Assembly (NCBI GenBank): GCA_002438845.1
Contig: DJRG01000065.1
Span: 1,792 to 63,303 of the forward strand
Direction of reading: 5' to 3'
Origin: Bacteroidales bacterium UBA6366
GTDB taxonomy: Bacteria > Bacteroidota > Bacteroidia > Bacteroidales > UBA932
Length of the DNA: 61,512 bases
Part shown: piece after piece, positions 34,411-42,693 of the stretch
Numbering within the stretch: position 1 is the stretch's first letter
Layout of the letters: each line of letters opens with the position of its first letter
Program-made: the position numbers and the translations under genes
The notes under the pieces: model-generated
Told to the model about the DNA's origin: nothing
Seen by the model: the letters and a program-made list of their open reading frames with translations, nothing else
The model's database searches: none

Positions 34411-35487
34411 CTAAATGTACTTGGCCACGGATTCGCCTATGTCCTTGCCATCCAGTTTGCCGCAGGAGAGATATTCCTTTCCCATCTTTTCCTGTGCCCA
34501 AAGGATGATTCTGTCTATGGTGGGGGTCTTGATGCCGAGGTGAAGCGCGTACGACTTGGTGATCAGCATCCCGAACGGGATGTCCTCAGTGAAATATCGG
34601 TTCGAGTAGTCCGGAATATATCCGCCGCCTTCCGCTTTCAGCATCGGGACGGGAATTCCCTTGAGAGAGGGGATGCTTGTGATCTTTCGTGCCATGGATT
34701 CAGCGTCATGGCTTTCGTAGTGCTCAAGGGCTGTCGGGATGGCCTCTTGAGGAATGCCCAGCGCCTCCCTGATCCGCTGGAACTCATTGTCGCATGCGAT
34801 GTAGGTCTCGGAGCTGAAATTGTCCCAGTCTTCGTAGAACATAGGAATGTGATCATAGTTCTCATGATCATGGAACAGGGCGTACATCCTGCTCGGATGA
34901 AGCAGAGGGTTGCTGTTGGTGAGCGTGACCTCAAGATGACTGTCCAGAAGGCTGACATGGACTCCGAAGATGCTTTCCATCATGCCACGGAATCCATCCC
35001 TGTCCTCCACACCGAGGGTTGCGATATGGCATTCCGGACGGAACCCGGTCAGATGAGCCTTACGACCATATTCCTGGATCCTTGCTATGTAGGGTACTCT
35101 TTGGAATCCGAAAAGCGGCGTGCCCTCCGGCAGGATCTTTTCCGCCATCGGGAAAAAACCCGAACTACAGAAAATGGATCCTACGGTTGCCTTGGGCGAC
35201 AGGAAAGGCGCGATGAAGTTGAGCTCCTGCGCTATGGCGAAACCGGGAAGGCACAGCAACACGATGTCCGCGTCAGCGACAGCGACGGCCGGAGAATCAG
35301 TGACCACATTCATGTGACCTTTCTCGCACTTGCCGTCGGGCGTCTCGATGAGCAGCGTGTTGTCTTGGAACCTGTCCGGGTGCCGGGTCAGGAGGCGGAC
35401 GTCCAGATCCCCTCGGGAGGCAAGGTGTCCCGCCGTGACGTGGCCGAGGTTACCGCCTCCGCAGATGCATATTATAGTGTTACTCAT
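34411..35487 (-). CDS. Octopine/nopaline-type NAD(P) dehydrogenase
   Basis: 358 aa. N-terminal Rossmann domain (ICICGGGNLGHVTAGHLASRG) and a C-terminal opine-dehydrogenase domain with the catalytic-histidine motif NSNPLLHPSRMY near 175-186. Family members reductively condense an amine with a 2-oxo acid to form N-(carboxyalkyl) amino compounds. It overlaps the AEP transaminase gene by 8 nt and precedes the flippase by 6 nt, so the likely amine is AEP or an AEP-sugar; this is inference from context. It could instead act on a sugar-linked amine. Confidence 0.85.
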   Translation of the reverse strand: MSNTIICICGGGNLGHVTAGHLASRGDLDVRLLTRHPDRFQDNTLLIETPDGKCEKGHMNVVTDSPAVAVADADIVLLCLPGFAIAQELNFIAPFLSPKATVGSIFCSSGFFPMAEKILPEGTPLFGFQRVPYIARIQEYGRKAHLTGFRPECHIATLGVEDRDGFRGMMESIFGVHVSLLDSHLEVTLTNSNPLLHPSRMYALFHDHENYDHIPMFYEDWDNFSSETYIACDNEFQRIREALGIPQEAIPTALEHYESHDAESMARKITSIPSLKGIPVPMLKAEGGGYIPDYSNRYFTEDIPFGMLITKSYALHLGIKTPTIDRIILWAQEKMGKEYLSCGKLDGKDIGESVAKYI

Positions 35488-36610
35488 GTCTTACTCCAAG
35501 TTTGTCCAAGGCTTCGGTGAACACGACGAAGAAGTCCTTGATGTCATCCTCGTCAATGGCTCCGAGCGAGCAGAGCCGGAAAGTGTCGCTTGTCGAGATC
35601 TTGCCTGGGTAGATCGTGAAGCCACGCTCGTAGCAGTAGTCGTGGACCTTGCCGAAATCCCAGTCCGGATCCTCAGGATAAAGCACCGAGACGACAAGAC
35701 CGGACTGGATATCTGGCCTTATCGCCTCTTTCAGACCGAGTTTCCTCAGGCCTTCATGGATGGCCCTGTTTACGCGCAGATGACGTTCGTATTTTGGCGA
35801 CTCGCCCTCGACGTAATATTCCTTCAACCCCTGAAGGGCTGCGTAGACAGTCTGCACAGGAGGGGTGAAACGCATCTCTCCGTTTTTCTCGAAGCCGGCA
35901 TATTGCTGGTATAGATTGCAGTAGAACGAGCGCACCGGGTAGTCTTTTGATTTGATGACCTCCGTTGTCCTGCCGATGACGAATGAAAGCCCTGTCATCG
36001 CCATGATGCCTTTCTGGGCCGATGCCATGCAGAAGTCGATGTTGTCCCGCTCCACATCTATCGGAATCATTCCGAGCGAGGATGTGGTGTCGGCCACCAT
36101 GATGGCCCCATGCCTGTGCGCCGCAGCTCCGATCTCGCGGATCGGGTTCAGCACACCGGTGCCGGTCTCGTGGTGGCAACAGTAGACCACCGCTATGTCC
36201 GGATTGGCCTCCAATGTGTCTTCCACGGCCTTGAGGTCAGGGATGTCATAGACGGAGGATTTCAGGTCGATGTGTGGCAGACCGTAACACCGGCAGACCT
36301 CGGCCGCCCTTGAGCTGTAGGCTCCGTTGTCCACGATGAGCATCTTCTTGCCCTCCGGCAGCAAGGAATTGACGCAGACATCAATGCAGATTGTCCCCGA
36401 TCCGCAGAACAGCACGCTGGTGTACTCTTGGGGATCAGCGTGAACCACTCCGAGTATGTCCTTGCGGAACTGTGCCATCTTCTCCGCAAACTCTTTCTCT
36501 CTCGGGCAGATGTCCGGGATGATCTGAGCCATCTTCACGGTGTCGGTTGTCGTGGCCGGACCGGGATTCAGCAGAATGTTGCGCCTTATGTTTAATCTCT
36601 CTGTGTTCAT
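35480..36610 (-). CDS. phnW: 2-aminoethylphosphonate:pyruvate transaminase
   Basis: 376 aa, PLP fold-type I class V aminotransferase. Start MNTERLNIRRNILLNPGPAT; conserved FCGSGTICIDVCVNSLLPEG, VYCCHHETGTGVLNPI, VADTTSSLGMIPID, and the PLP lysine in ASAQKGIMAMTGLSF. In this cluster it would work in the biosynthetic direction, turning phosphonoacetaldehyde into AEP. An in-frame upstream extension overlaps the decarboxylase gene and is not conserved. Corresponds to AepZ of Bacteroides phosphonate loci. Confidence 0.93.
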   Translation of the reverse strand: MNTERLNIRRNILLNPGPATTTDTVKMAQIIPDICPREKEFAEKMAQFRKDILGVVHADPQEYTSVLFCGSGTICIDVCVNSLLPEGKKMLIVDNGAYSSRAAEVCRCYGLPHIDLKSSVYDIPDLKAVEDTLEANPDIAVVYCCHHETGTGVLNPIREIGAAAHRHGAIMVADTTSSLGMIPIDVERDNIDFCMASAQKGIMAMTGLSFVIGRTTEVIKSKDYPVRSFYCNLYQQYAGFEKNGEMRFTPPVQTVYAALQGLKEYYVEGESPKYERHLRVNRAIHEGLRKLGLKEAIRPDIQSGLVVSVLYPEDPDWDFGKVHDYCYERGFTIYPGKISTSDTFRLCSLGAIDEDDIKDFFVVFTEALDKLGVRHE

Positions 36611-36635
36611 TTTTCGTTTGCCTTTATGTTTTGCA

Positions 36636-37763
36636 TCATTTGTCAAGAAACTCCATGAATGCGTCTCGGTTTTGGATAGGGGTGGTTGTCGGACGGCCGA
36701 GATCATTGCGGTTCCCCCTGTGGACACGGACCTCCAACAGAACCGGGCCACGCATGTCTTTCAATGCGGCAAGGGCTGAATCCAGCTCCTCTGAGGTCGT
36801 GACACAGACGGCTTCCTTGTAGCCGGCCGCCTTGGCTATTCCTGTAAGACTTACCTTTAGCCCAACGGTCGGCTGCCCGCCTACAGAGTCATGCGCTCCA
36901 TTGTTGAATACAACATGGACAAGGTTCGTTGGAGCCTTGCCGGCGATGATAGTCATGGATCCGAGGTGCATGAGAGCGGCTCCGTCGCCGTCGAAACACC
37001 ATACTCTTCCGTCCGTCTTCTCGAGAGCGATTCCGAGGGCTATCTGGCTGGCGTGCCCCATGGAACCGACTGTGAGGAAATCCCTTTCGTGCCCTTGTCC
37101 CATTGCCGCTCTGTACTCGAACAATTCGCGGGAGATCATCCCGGTCGTCGCGACGATGACATCCTTGTCCCCAAGGCTTGCGGCCACTTTCTGGATTGCA
37201 TCTTCCCTTGAGAGGGGATATTCATTGACCTCATGCCTTTGCAGGGTGTATGGTTCGAATGTGTTTTTCCGCACGATGAAGGCGAACGCCTCCCCGGTCT
37301 CGTCCATGTGCCTGACGGCCTCGTCCAATTGGCCTCTGAACCCCGTCTCGTCCTGGCTCAGAATCACGTGCTTGATGCCCATAGTGTCAAGAAGGGGAAG
37401 TGTGACCTTGCCTTGTTTGACGTGCTGGGGCTCGTCGTGCACTCCCGGCTCTCCTCTCCACCCGATTACAAGCAGGATGGGAATCCTGTAGACCTCCTTG
37501 TCTGTCAGCGAAGCCAGCGGATTGATGGCGTTGCCTTCCCCTGAGTTCTGCATGTAGACGCATGGAATATGTCCGGTCGCGAGGTAGTGCCCGGCGGCGA
37601 GGCCGATGGCGCCCCCCTCGTTGGCGGCGATGATGTTGTGCCTGTCATCCAGTGTGTCAGAGATGAAAGCGCAGACATTCTTCAGGAGCGAATCCGGCAC
37701 ACCGGCGAAGAAGTCAATCCCTTTCGCGGCGAGAGATTCTATGAATATTTTGGGAGAGAGCAT
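36636..37763 (-). CDS. ppd: Phosphonopyruvate decarboxylase
   Basis: 375 aa, thiamine-diphosphate enzyme. Pyrimidine half with FFAGVPDSLLKNVCAFI and ANEGGAIGLAAGHYLATG (conserved glutamate); diphosphate half with WCFDGDGAALMHLGSM...VFNNGAHDSVGG (GDG...N motif). It drives the unfavourable PEP mutase reaction by decarboxylating phosphonopyruvate to phosphonoacetaldehyde. Starts 5 nt after the PEP mutase stop. Corresponds to AepY. Confidence 0.95.
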   Translation of the reverse strand: MLSPKIFIESLAAKGIDFFAGVPDSLLKNVCAFISDTLDDRHNIIAANEGGAIGLAAGHYLATGHIPCVYMQNSGEGNAINPLASLTDKEVYRIPILLVIGWRGEPGVHDEPQHVKQGKVTLPLLDTMGIKHVILSQDETGFRGQLDEAVRHMDETGEAFAFIVRKNTFEPYTLQRHEVNEYPLSREDAIQKVAASLGDKDVIVATTGMISRELFEYRAAMGQGHERDFLTVGSMGHASQIALGIALEKTDGRVWCFDGDGAALMHLGSMTIIAGKAPTNLVHVVFNNGAHDSVGGQPTVGLKVSLTGIAKAAGYKEAVCVTTSEELDSALAALKDMRGPVLLEVRVHRGNRNDLGRPTTTPIQNRDAFMEFLDK

Positions 37764-37768
37764 ATTCC

Positions 37769-39076
37769 TTATAGTTTTTTTGTTCCCGGAATGAGATTCA
37801 GAATCTCCTTGATCGGCATGCAGAGGTCGTTCGCCTCCAGTGAGCGGCCGTGCTCAAGGATGGACTTCGCGCAGTTCACCATCGCCGGGTAGGCACTCCG
37901 GAGCATGTGGTTCGCATAGATGACCACGTTGATGCCCCATGAGGCCAACTCTGTCTCCGTGAATTGGTTGTAAGTCGTCGGTACGGCCACGATCGGTGTG
38001 GTGGGATCCGTCTCCCTGAACTTTTGGCAGAACTCTTTTATGTCCCTCCCGTCCTTGTTCTTGGAGTGGATCATGATTCCGTCTGCCCCGGCCTGCACAT
38101 AGGCGCGGCAGCGCTCAAGCGCGTCCTCGATGGACTTGCCGGCGATTAGTGACTCGCAGCGTGCGATGATCATGAAATCTTCAGTGATCTGCGCTTCCTT
38201 GCCGGTTTTGATCTTGGCGCAGAATCCTTCGATGGTGTCCTGCGTCTGTACCGCATCTGTGCCGAAGAGGGAGTTCTGCTTTAGCCCGACCTTGTCCTCG
38301 ATGATCACCGCGGAGATTCCGAGCCTCTCCAAAGTCCTTACAGTGAATCCAAAATGCTCGACCTTCCCTCCGGTGTCACCATCGAAGATGACCGGTTTTG
38401 TCGTGACTTCAAGCGTGTCGTTGAGGTCGTGCAGCCTTGTGGTCAAATCAACCGCCTCGATGTCCGGCTTACCCTTGGACGTGGAGTCGGTCAGCGATGA
38501 AGACCACATTCCGTCGAACTGCCTGGTCTCTCCGTTTACCTCCACGCTTGTCTTCTCTATGATGAGTCCGGTGAGCCCGCAGTGTGACTCCAGGATCCTG
38601 ACGATCGGTTTAGCGTCTATGAGCCTGCGGAGCCTTTTCATCCTGATTTCAGGAGTGGTTCCGAATCCTTCGATCTCCTCCGCCAGTTTGGACGAATTGA
38701 TCCCTTGGGTGTAAGGGATCTCTATGACTTCACCTCCGATCTCCTTCATGACCTTGAAGACCTCTTCGCGGAGTTTCTTGGCCGGCCCCTCTTTCCAATC
38801 GTCACCATGGATGATGTAGTCGGGACGGTATCTCCGCAGATTGTCGACGTAGCTCCATTCGTCTTGTGGCACGACATCAACCACGCCTTTTATGCTGCGT
38901 ACGACAGCCTCCCTTTGCCCGTATGTGAGCACAGGAAGCCTCTTGTGTGTGGCAATCGCCTTGTCCGTGAACAAACCGATGATCACGTCTCCATGCTTTG
39001 CCCCTTCCGTGATGATGTTCGTCAGCCCCGGATGCATCACATCCGCTATCATTCCAAGATATACTTTTTTCGCCAT
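37769..39076 (-). CDS. pepM: Phosphoenolpyruvate mutase fused to an N-terminal cytidylyltransferase-like domain
   Basis: 435 aa. Residues 1-135 form a nucleotidyltransferase-like domain (KVYLGMIADVMHPGLTNII...YTQGINSSKL). Residues ~140-435 are PEP mutase with the signature EDKVGLKQNS at 260-269 and substrate-binding FDGDTGGK. PEP mutase forms the C-P bond by converting PEP to phosphonopyruvate, the entry to nearly all phosphonates. The HxGH nucleotide motif of the first domain reads HPGLT, lacking the second histidine, so that domain may be inactive. First gene of the six-gene operon; corresponds to AepX. Confidence 0.95.
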   Translation of the reverse strand: MAKKVYLGMIADVMHPGLTNIITEGAKHGDVIIGLFTDKAIATHKRLPVLTYGQREAVVRSIKGVVDVVPQDEWSYVDNLRRYRPDYIIHGDDWKEGPAKKLREEVFKVMKEIGGEVIEIPYTQGINSSKLAEEIEGFGTTPEIRMKRLRRLIDAKPIVRILESHCGLTGLIIEKTSVEVNGETRQFDGMWSSSLTDSTSKGKPDIEAVDLTTRLHDLNDTLEVTTKPVIFDGDTGGKVEHFGFTVRTLERLGISAVIIEDKVGLKQNSLFGTDAVQTQDTIEGFCAKIKTGKEAQITEDFMIIARCESLIAGKSIEDALERCRAYVQAGADGIMIHSKNKDGRDIKEFCQKFRETDPTTPIVAVPTTYNQFTETELASWGINVVIYANHMLRSAYPAMVNCAKSILEHGRSLEANDLCMPIKEILNLIPGTKKL

Positions 39077-39159
39077 CTCTCTCTGTCAATTTCAATCGTT
39101 ACACGATCATTCTCCAATCGCCTGAACATTCGGAAAACGCCGGCCACGGCCGCAATCTT

Positions 39160-39167
39160 CAAATATA
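39160..39167 (-). promoter_or_regulatory. -7 element of the phosphonate operon
   Basis: TATATTTG on the minus strand, about 84 nt upstream of the PEP mutase ATG, in the AT-rich divergent region shared with the pntC-like gene. The -33 position reads TCTG rather than TTTG. Confidence 0.45.
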
Positions 39168-39282
39168 ATCAAAAACCACTGAATATTTCAGAAGATTTTG
39201 ATTACTTTTGACAGTTATCATTCATCGTGTCAAGAGGCTGATAGTACACGGCCAAAGAGCGATGTCGAAAATGTGGTTATAA

Positions 39283-40011
39283 ATGAATAAGATAAAGACG
39301 GCTGCGATCATGGCGGCGGGACTTGGAACCCGTTTTGGCGGATATACTGAGAATATTCCGAAAGGATTCATCGAAGCTGGCGGAAAGCCTATGGTTGTGC
39401 GTTCCGTCGAAACGCTTCTGGGTTGCGGGATTGACAGAATCATCATCGGCACTGGCTACAGGAAGGAGGCCTACGAGGCTTTGCGGGACAGGTATCCTCA
39501 GATCGAGTGCGTCTTCAGTCCTCGCTATGCCCATACAAACAGCATGTTTACGCTCTACAACATGCGCGGGGCCATCGGGTCGGATGACTTCCTCCTTCTG
39601 GAGTCCGATTTGGTTTACGAAAGCAAGTCCATCACGTCTCTTATGGATTGTGAATATTCCAGCGCGATGCTCATCACGCCTGTCACCAAGTTTCAGGATC
39701 AGTACTACGTGGAGATGGATTCGGACAACGTCTTGGTCAACTGTTCGACCGACAAGAGTTCCATACACCCTGCCGGTGAGCTTGTCGGCATACACAAGAT
39801 CAGTAATGCTTTCTACAGGTGCATGTGTGATGACTATGGCGCCAAGGCCGAAGCGCTACCGAAACTGGGTTATGAATATGAACTCCTCCACGTTTCCCGC
39901 ACCCTCATGCCGATGAATGTCTTGAAAGTGGATGGCCTTCTCTGGTACGAGATAGACGATGAGGCTGATTTGGAATATGCCCAAAAGCACATTCTCACCC
40001 TGTTCTGCTGA
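39283..40011 (+). CDS. pntC: PntC-like CTP:2-aminoethylphosphonate cytidylyltransferase
   Basis: 242 aa, MobA/LicC-like nucleotidyltransferase. Nucleotide-binding AAGLGTRFGG with PKGFIEAGGKPMVVRSVETLL, then GIDRIIIGTGYRKEAYEAL, LLLESDLVYESKSITSLM and AGELVGIHKIS, which I recognise from PntC, the enzyme that activates AEP as CMP-AEP. LicC (phosphocholine) is the nearest alternative. It is divergent from the phosphonate operon, supporting the AEP role. Its 3' end lies within a direct repeat that recurs 1.6 kb downstream. Confidence 0.82.
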   Translation: MNKIKTAAIMAAGLGTRFGGYTENIPKGFIEAGGKPMVVRSVETLLGCGIDRIIIGTGYRKEAYEALRDRYPQIECVFSPRYAHTNSMFTLYNMRGAIGSDDFLLLESDLVYESKSITSLMDCEYSSAMLITPVTKFQDQYYVEMDSDNVLVNCSTDKSSIHPAGELVGIHKISNAFYRCMCDDYGAKAEALPKLGYEYELLHVSRTLMPMNVLKVDGLLWYEIDDEADLEYAQKHILTLFC

Positions 40012-40042
40012 GTCTTCCATAACAAAAAAACGGTCGGAGATT
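40006..40042 (+). repeat. Left direct repeat flanking the AAA/DUF4143 cassette
   Basis: Begins TGCTGAGT in the last codons of the pntC-like gene and ends ACGGTCGGAGATT, i.e. the left half of a terminator hairpin with no right half. The matching repeat is at 41605-41638. Confidence 0.65.
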
Positions 40043-40116
40043 GTCCGCATCGTCAGAAAGTGCAAGGACCATAATTCACTTTTTTCAAACTGGTACACTT
40101 TACCGCAGGCATCATA

Positions 40117-40210
40117 ATGATGGCCAACTGTCGCATCAAGAATTGGCCAACTGTCGCATCAAGAATTGGCCAACTGTCGCATCAAATATCGGCCAACTTT
40201 CGCATCGAAT
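40117..40210. repeat. Four 23-bp tandem repeats upstream of the AAA/DUF4143 gene
   Basis: GGCCAACTGTCGCATC occurs at 40122, 40145, 40168 and, as GGCCAACTTTCGCATC, 40191, exactly 23 bp apart, joined by AAGAATT or AAATATC. There are no unique spacers. The array ends about 40 bp before the -7 element of the downstream gene, the place for an operator. Apart from this, 40043-40273 holds no gene. Confidence 0.88.
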
Positions 40211-40247
40211 TTAATCTAATATCCTTGTTTTAAATATAATAAATCAT

Positions 40248-40255
40248 TATTTTTG
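40248..40255 (+). promoter_or_regulatory. -7 element of the AAA/DUF4143 gene
   Basis: TATTTTTG, 19 nt before the ATG, with a CTTG near the -33 position. It places the 23-bp repeats just upstream of RNA polymerase. Confidence 0.45.
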
Positions 40256-40273
40256 CCCTAAATTTTTCGTTAT

Positions 40274-41587
40274 ATGAAAGAGTATAAAAATAGGGTGGCC
40301 GATCGCCTGCTTGCTGATAAGCTGGAAGCCTTCGGAGCCGTTCTTATCGAGGGGCCGAAGTATTGCGGAAAGACAACCTTGGCATCGCGACAAGCCAGTA
40401 GTGTTTTGTCGATGGCGGATACTGACACTCTTAGTCAGAATCTCGCTTTGGCACGAACAAACATCTCAAGGCTTCTTGCCGGAGACACGCCAAGGCTTAT
40501 AGATGAATGGCAGATCGCTCCTCAATTCTGGGATGCGGTAAGGAACGAGGTTGACAAGCGTGATGAGGACGGACAGTTTATGCTCACAGGTTCTGCTGTC
40601 CCACCAAAGCCGAAGAAGGATGAAAAAGGAAATGTCATTGAGGAGGAAAACATCCATCATACCGGGACTGGACGTATTTCTCGTTTGAAATTACGCACTA
40701 TGTCCCTTTGGGAGTCTGAGGATTCTACTGGAGATGTCAGTCTGGAGAGATTGTTCTCAAATCCGGATATAATTGATGGTACAAGTAACATTGACTTGGA
40801 CAGGCTGGCGTATTTGACATGCCGTGGCGGGTGGCCAAAGGCTGTTCTGAAAAAAAGCGAGAAAGCAGCGTTGGCTCAGGCATTTGACTACTATGATTCA
40901 GTTGTAAGCAATGATATTAAAAGGGTTGATGACACTGACAGAGATGAAGAATTGACAAAGCGGATTATGCGCTCGTACGCCAGAAATCAAGGTACCCAAG
41001 CTACTGTCGGAACTATCCTTGCGGACATCAAGAATAATGGTGACGAACGGATGTCTGACAGCACTGTTTATAGTTATATAAAGGCTTTAAAAGAAATATT
41101 TGTTATTGAGGATTCAATCGCTTGGAATCCAAACTTGAGAAGCAAGACAGCCATAAGGACTTCTGATACCCGATATTTCATTGATTCATCGATAGCGACA
41201 GCGGCATTAGGTATTGGACCTAAGGATTTGATAAATGACATGGAGACATTCGGGTTTATTTTTGAGACATTGGCAGTTAGGGATTTGCGAATATATTCGG
41301 ATGCGCTTGATGGCAAGGTTTATCATTACCGGGACAAAAACAACCTTGAATGTGATGCGGTGATTCACTTGAGAAATGGCTCTTACGGGCTGGTAGAAGT
41401 GAAGATAGGTGGTTCTGAGTTGATCAGAGAGGGGGCGGAAAGCCTTAAGGCTTTATCTTCGAAAATTGATTCTACAAAAATGAAGGCACCCTCATTTCTG
41501 ATGGTTTTGACAGGCATCGGTGACTTTGCCTATAAGCGTCCAGAGGACGGAGTCCTAGTTGTTCCGATAGGTTGCCTAAGGCCATAG
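40274..41587 (+). CDS. AAA ATPase with DUF4143 domain
   Basis: 437 aa. N-terminal AAA_14 ATPase with P-loop EGPKYCGKTT and Walker B-like RLIDEWQIAPQFWD, then sensor MLTGSAVPP; C-terminal DUF4143 (GTQATVGTILADIKNNGDERMSDSTVYSYIKAL ... FETLAVRDLRIYSDALDGKVYHYRDKNNLECDAVIHL) with a nuclease-like YRDKNNLECDAV-VEVK pattern. The family is widespread, highly duplicated and of unknown function. Codons are more AT-rich than neighbours, and direct repeats flank the gene, suggesting acquisition. Confidence 0.92.
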   Translation: MKEYKNRVADRLLADKLEAFGAVLIEGPKYCGKTTLASRQASSVLSMADTDTLSQNLALARTNISRLLAGDTPRLIDEWQIAPQFWDAVRNEVDKRDEDGQFMLTGSAVPPKPKKDEKGNVIEEENIHHTGTGRISRLKLRTMSLWESEDSTGDVSLERLFSNPDIIDGTSNIDLDRLAYLTCRGGWPKAVLKKSEKAALAQAFDYYDSVVSNDIKRVDDTDRDEELTKRIMRSYARNQGTQATVGTILADIKNNGDERMSDSTVYSYIKALKEIFVIEDSIAWNPNLRSKTAIRTSDTRYFIDSSIATAALGIGPKDLINDMETFGFIFETLAVRDLRIYSDALDGKVYHYRDKNNLECDAVIHLRNGSYGLVEVKIGGSELIREGAESLKALSSKIDSTKMKAPSFLMVLTGIGDFAYKRPEDGVLVVPIGCLRP

Positions 41588-41604
41588 AGAATAGTGAATT
41601 AATT

Positions 41605-41638
41605 TTGCTGAGTTTCTAAACAAAAAACGGTCGGAGAT
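41605..41638 (+). repeat. Right direct repeat flanking the AAA/DUF4143 cassette
   Basis: TGCTGAGTTTCTAAACAAAA then AACGGTCGGAGATT, matching the left repeat except for a 3-base length difference and a few substitutions. Here the terminator hairpin is complete. Confidence 0.65.
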
Positions 41639-41654
41639 TTTCTCCGACCGTTTT
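41621..41654. terminator. Bidirectional intrinsic terminator
   Basis: ACGGTCGGAGA/CTCCGACCGT hairpin flanked by A6 and T5 runs. It ends the DUF4143 transcript and the convergent barrel gene. Confidence 0.88.
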
Positions 41655-41671
41655 TGCTTTGAATGTTATTC

Positions 41672-42307
41672 TTAGAAGAGATAGGCGACCCCGACTGTGA
41701 ACTGGCTTCTGTGGCGTGTGGCGTCACCGTCACCGGTGTAGCGGTTGACCAGACCATAGTCGTAGCCGATCTTGAAGCGGACAATGTCGTAGAAGTCAAC
41801 GGCCACTCCGCCACCGAGCATGATGTCGAAACGACCGTAGTTGTAGTCATCATCGTAGTTGTTGATCGTGGCGTCTTTAGAGAAACCTGCCACCGAACCT
41901 TTTACCTTTGTCTTTGAGGCCAGTCCGTAGGCGAGGGTAGGTCCTGCATAGACGCATCCCACGATGTCGTTGGTCAGCGGAAGTCCGGCGTTGAACATCA
42001 CAGGGATTGAAAGGTAGTGCTCTGTGGCGTCCACCTTTGTGTCGACAAGCCCGAAATAGTTGTCGGCGTCACTCTTTGTCACCAAAGTGTAGTAAAGTCC
42101 CGGGGCGACGTTCAGCGCGCCGGTGACATTGATGTTGTAGGAACCTCCGACGTAGAATCCGCTGAGGTTTGTCGTGTTGGTAGTGTTGCTGACCTTGGCC
42201 TTGTCAGAAGAGTTGACATAACCGATGCCGATTGATGGCTGTGCGAGAGCGGCGGTTCCGATGAGCATCATGGATGCCGCAAGGATTGTTGAAAACACTT
42301 TTTTCAT
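41672..42307 (-). CDS. Small outer-membrane beta-barrel protein
   Basis: 211 aa with a signal peptide (MKKVFSTILAASMMLIGTAALAQ). The mature part is rich in alternating strands with glycines (PSIGIGYVNSSDKAKV, GFYVGGSYNINVTGALNVAPGLYYTL, GRFDIMLGGGVAVDFYDIVRFKIGYDYG) and ends TVGVAYLF, a typical barrel C-terminal signature with a final aromatic residue. It fits the general porin/OMP_b-brl class; cargo unknown. Two extra codons (MI) precede the chosen ATG. Confidence 0.88.
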   Translation of the reverse strand: MKKVFSTILAASMMLIGTAALAQPSIGIGYVNSSDKAKVSNTTNTTNLSGFYVGGSYNINVTGALNVAPGLYYTLVTKSDADNYFGLVDTKVDATEHYLSIPVMFNAGLPLTNDIVGCVYAGPTLAYGLASKTKVKGSVAGFSKDATINNYDDDYNYGRFDIMLGGGVAVDFYDIVRFKIGYDYGLVNRYTGDGDATRHRSQFTVGVAYLF

Positions 42308-42339
42308 AATCAATGTGAATTGAAAATTTTTAACAGCGG

Positions 42340-42347
42340 CAAAGATA
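42340..42347 (-). promoter_or_regulatory. -7 element of the barrel gene
   Basis: TATCTTTG on the minus strand, 33 nt before the start codon. The -33 box is unclear. Confidence 0.5.
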
Positions 42348-42433
42348 TCAAATTTTAATCCAATCCGTCAATATATTCGCAAAAAGCAACGCTTTTGTCA
42401 GATTTTTCAACCAAATGACAATTTGGAATATTA

Positions 42434-42519
42434 AGTCGCTTCGGCAGGCTCGGCGACCGGAGAAGGAGGTCACGGCTCATTTGCCGCCCATATCGGTCAC
42501 TGAGACAGCCGAAGTGACC
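42434..42519. repeat. Two palindrome copies between the barrel and DUF4251 genes
   Basis: Copies at 42434-42458 and 42495-42519 (the second with a changed loop, GAGACAGCCGA) in opposite orientations. With the inverted repeat at 42601 they fill this 380-bp intergenic region, which contains no gene. Confidence 0.85.
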
Positions 42520-42600
42520 GGTGTCATAAATGACTGTCATCCTTTTCTAACTGCTTGTCTGTCAGCGAGTGGGCTACCACCTATTGATAGCCAGCATATT

Positions 42601-42640
42601 AAATATTCCTGCCAGTCGATTTGGAATGGCAGGAATATTT
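42601..42640. repeat. Perfect 14-bp inverted repeat
   Basis: AAATATTCCTGCCA (42601-42614) and TGGCAGGAATATTT (42627-42640) with a 12-nt loop, 54 nt after the DUF4251 stop. It may be that gene's terminator, though it lacks a long U-run. Confidence 0.7.
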
Positions 42641-42693
42641 ATAAAGTTTATTCTGAAACAGTTGCTAATTACGCTGGCCTATTAGCACCTCGA

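Noticed and set aside
40117..40210. CRISPR array
   Set aside because: Repeats are 16-23 bp in direct tandem with 7-bp near-identical joints rather than unique spacers, and no cas genes are present.
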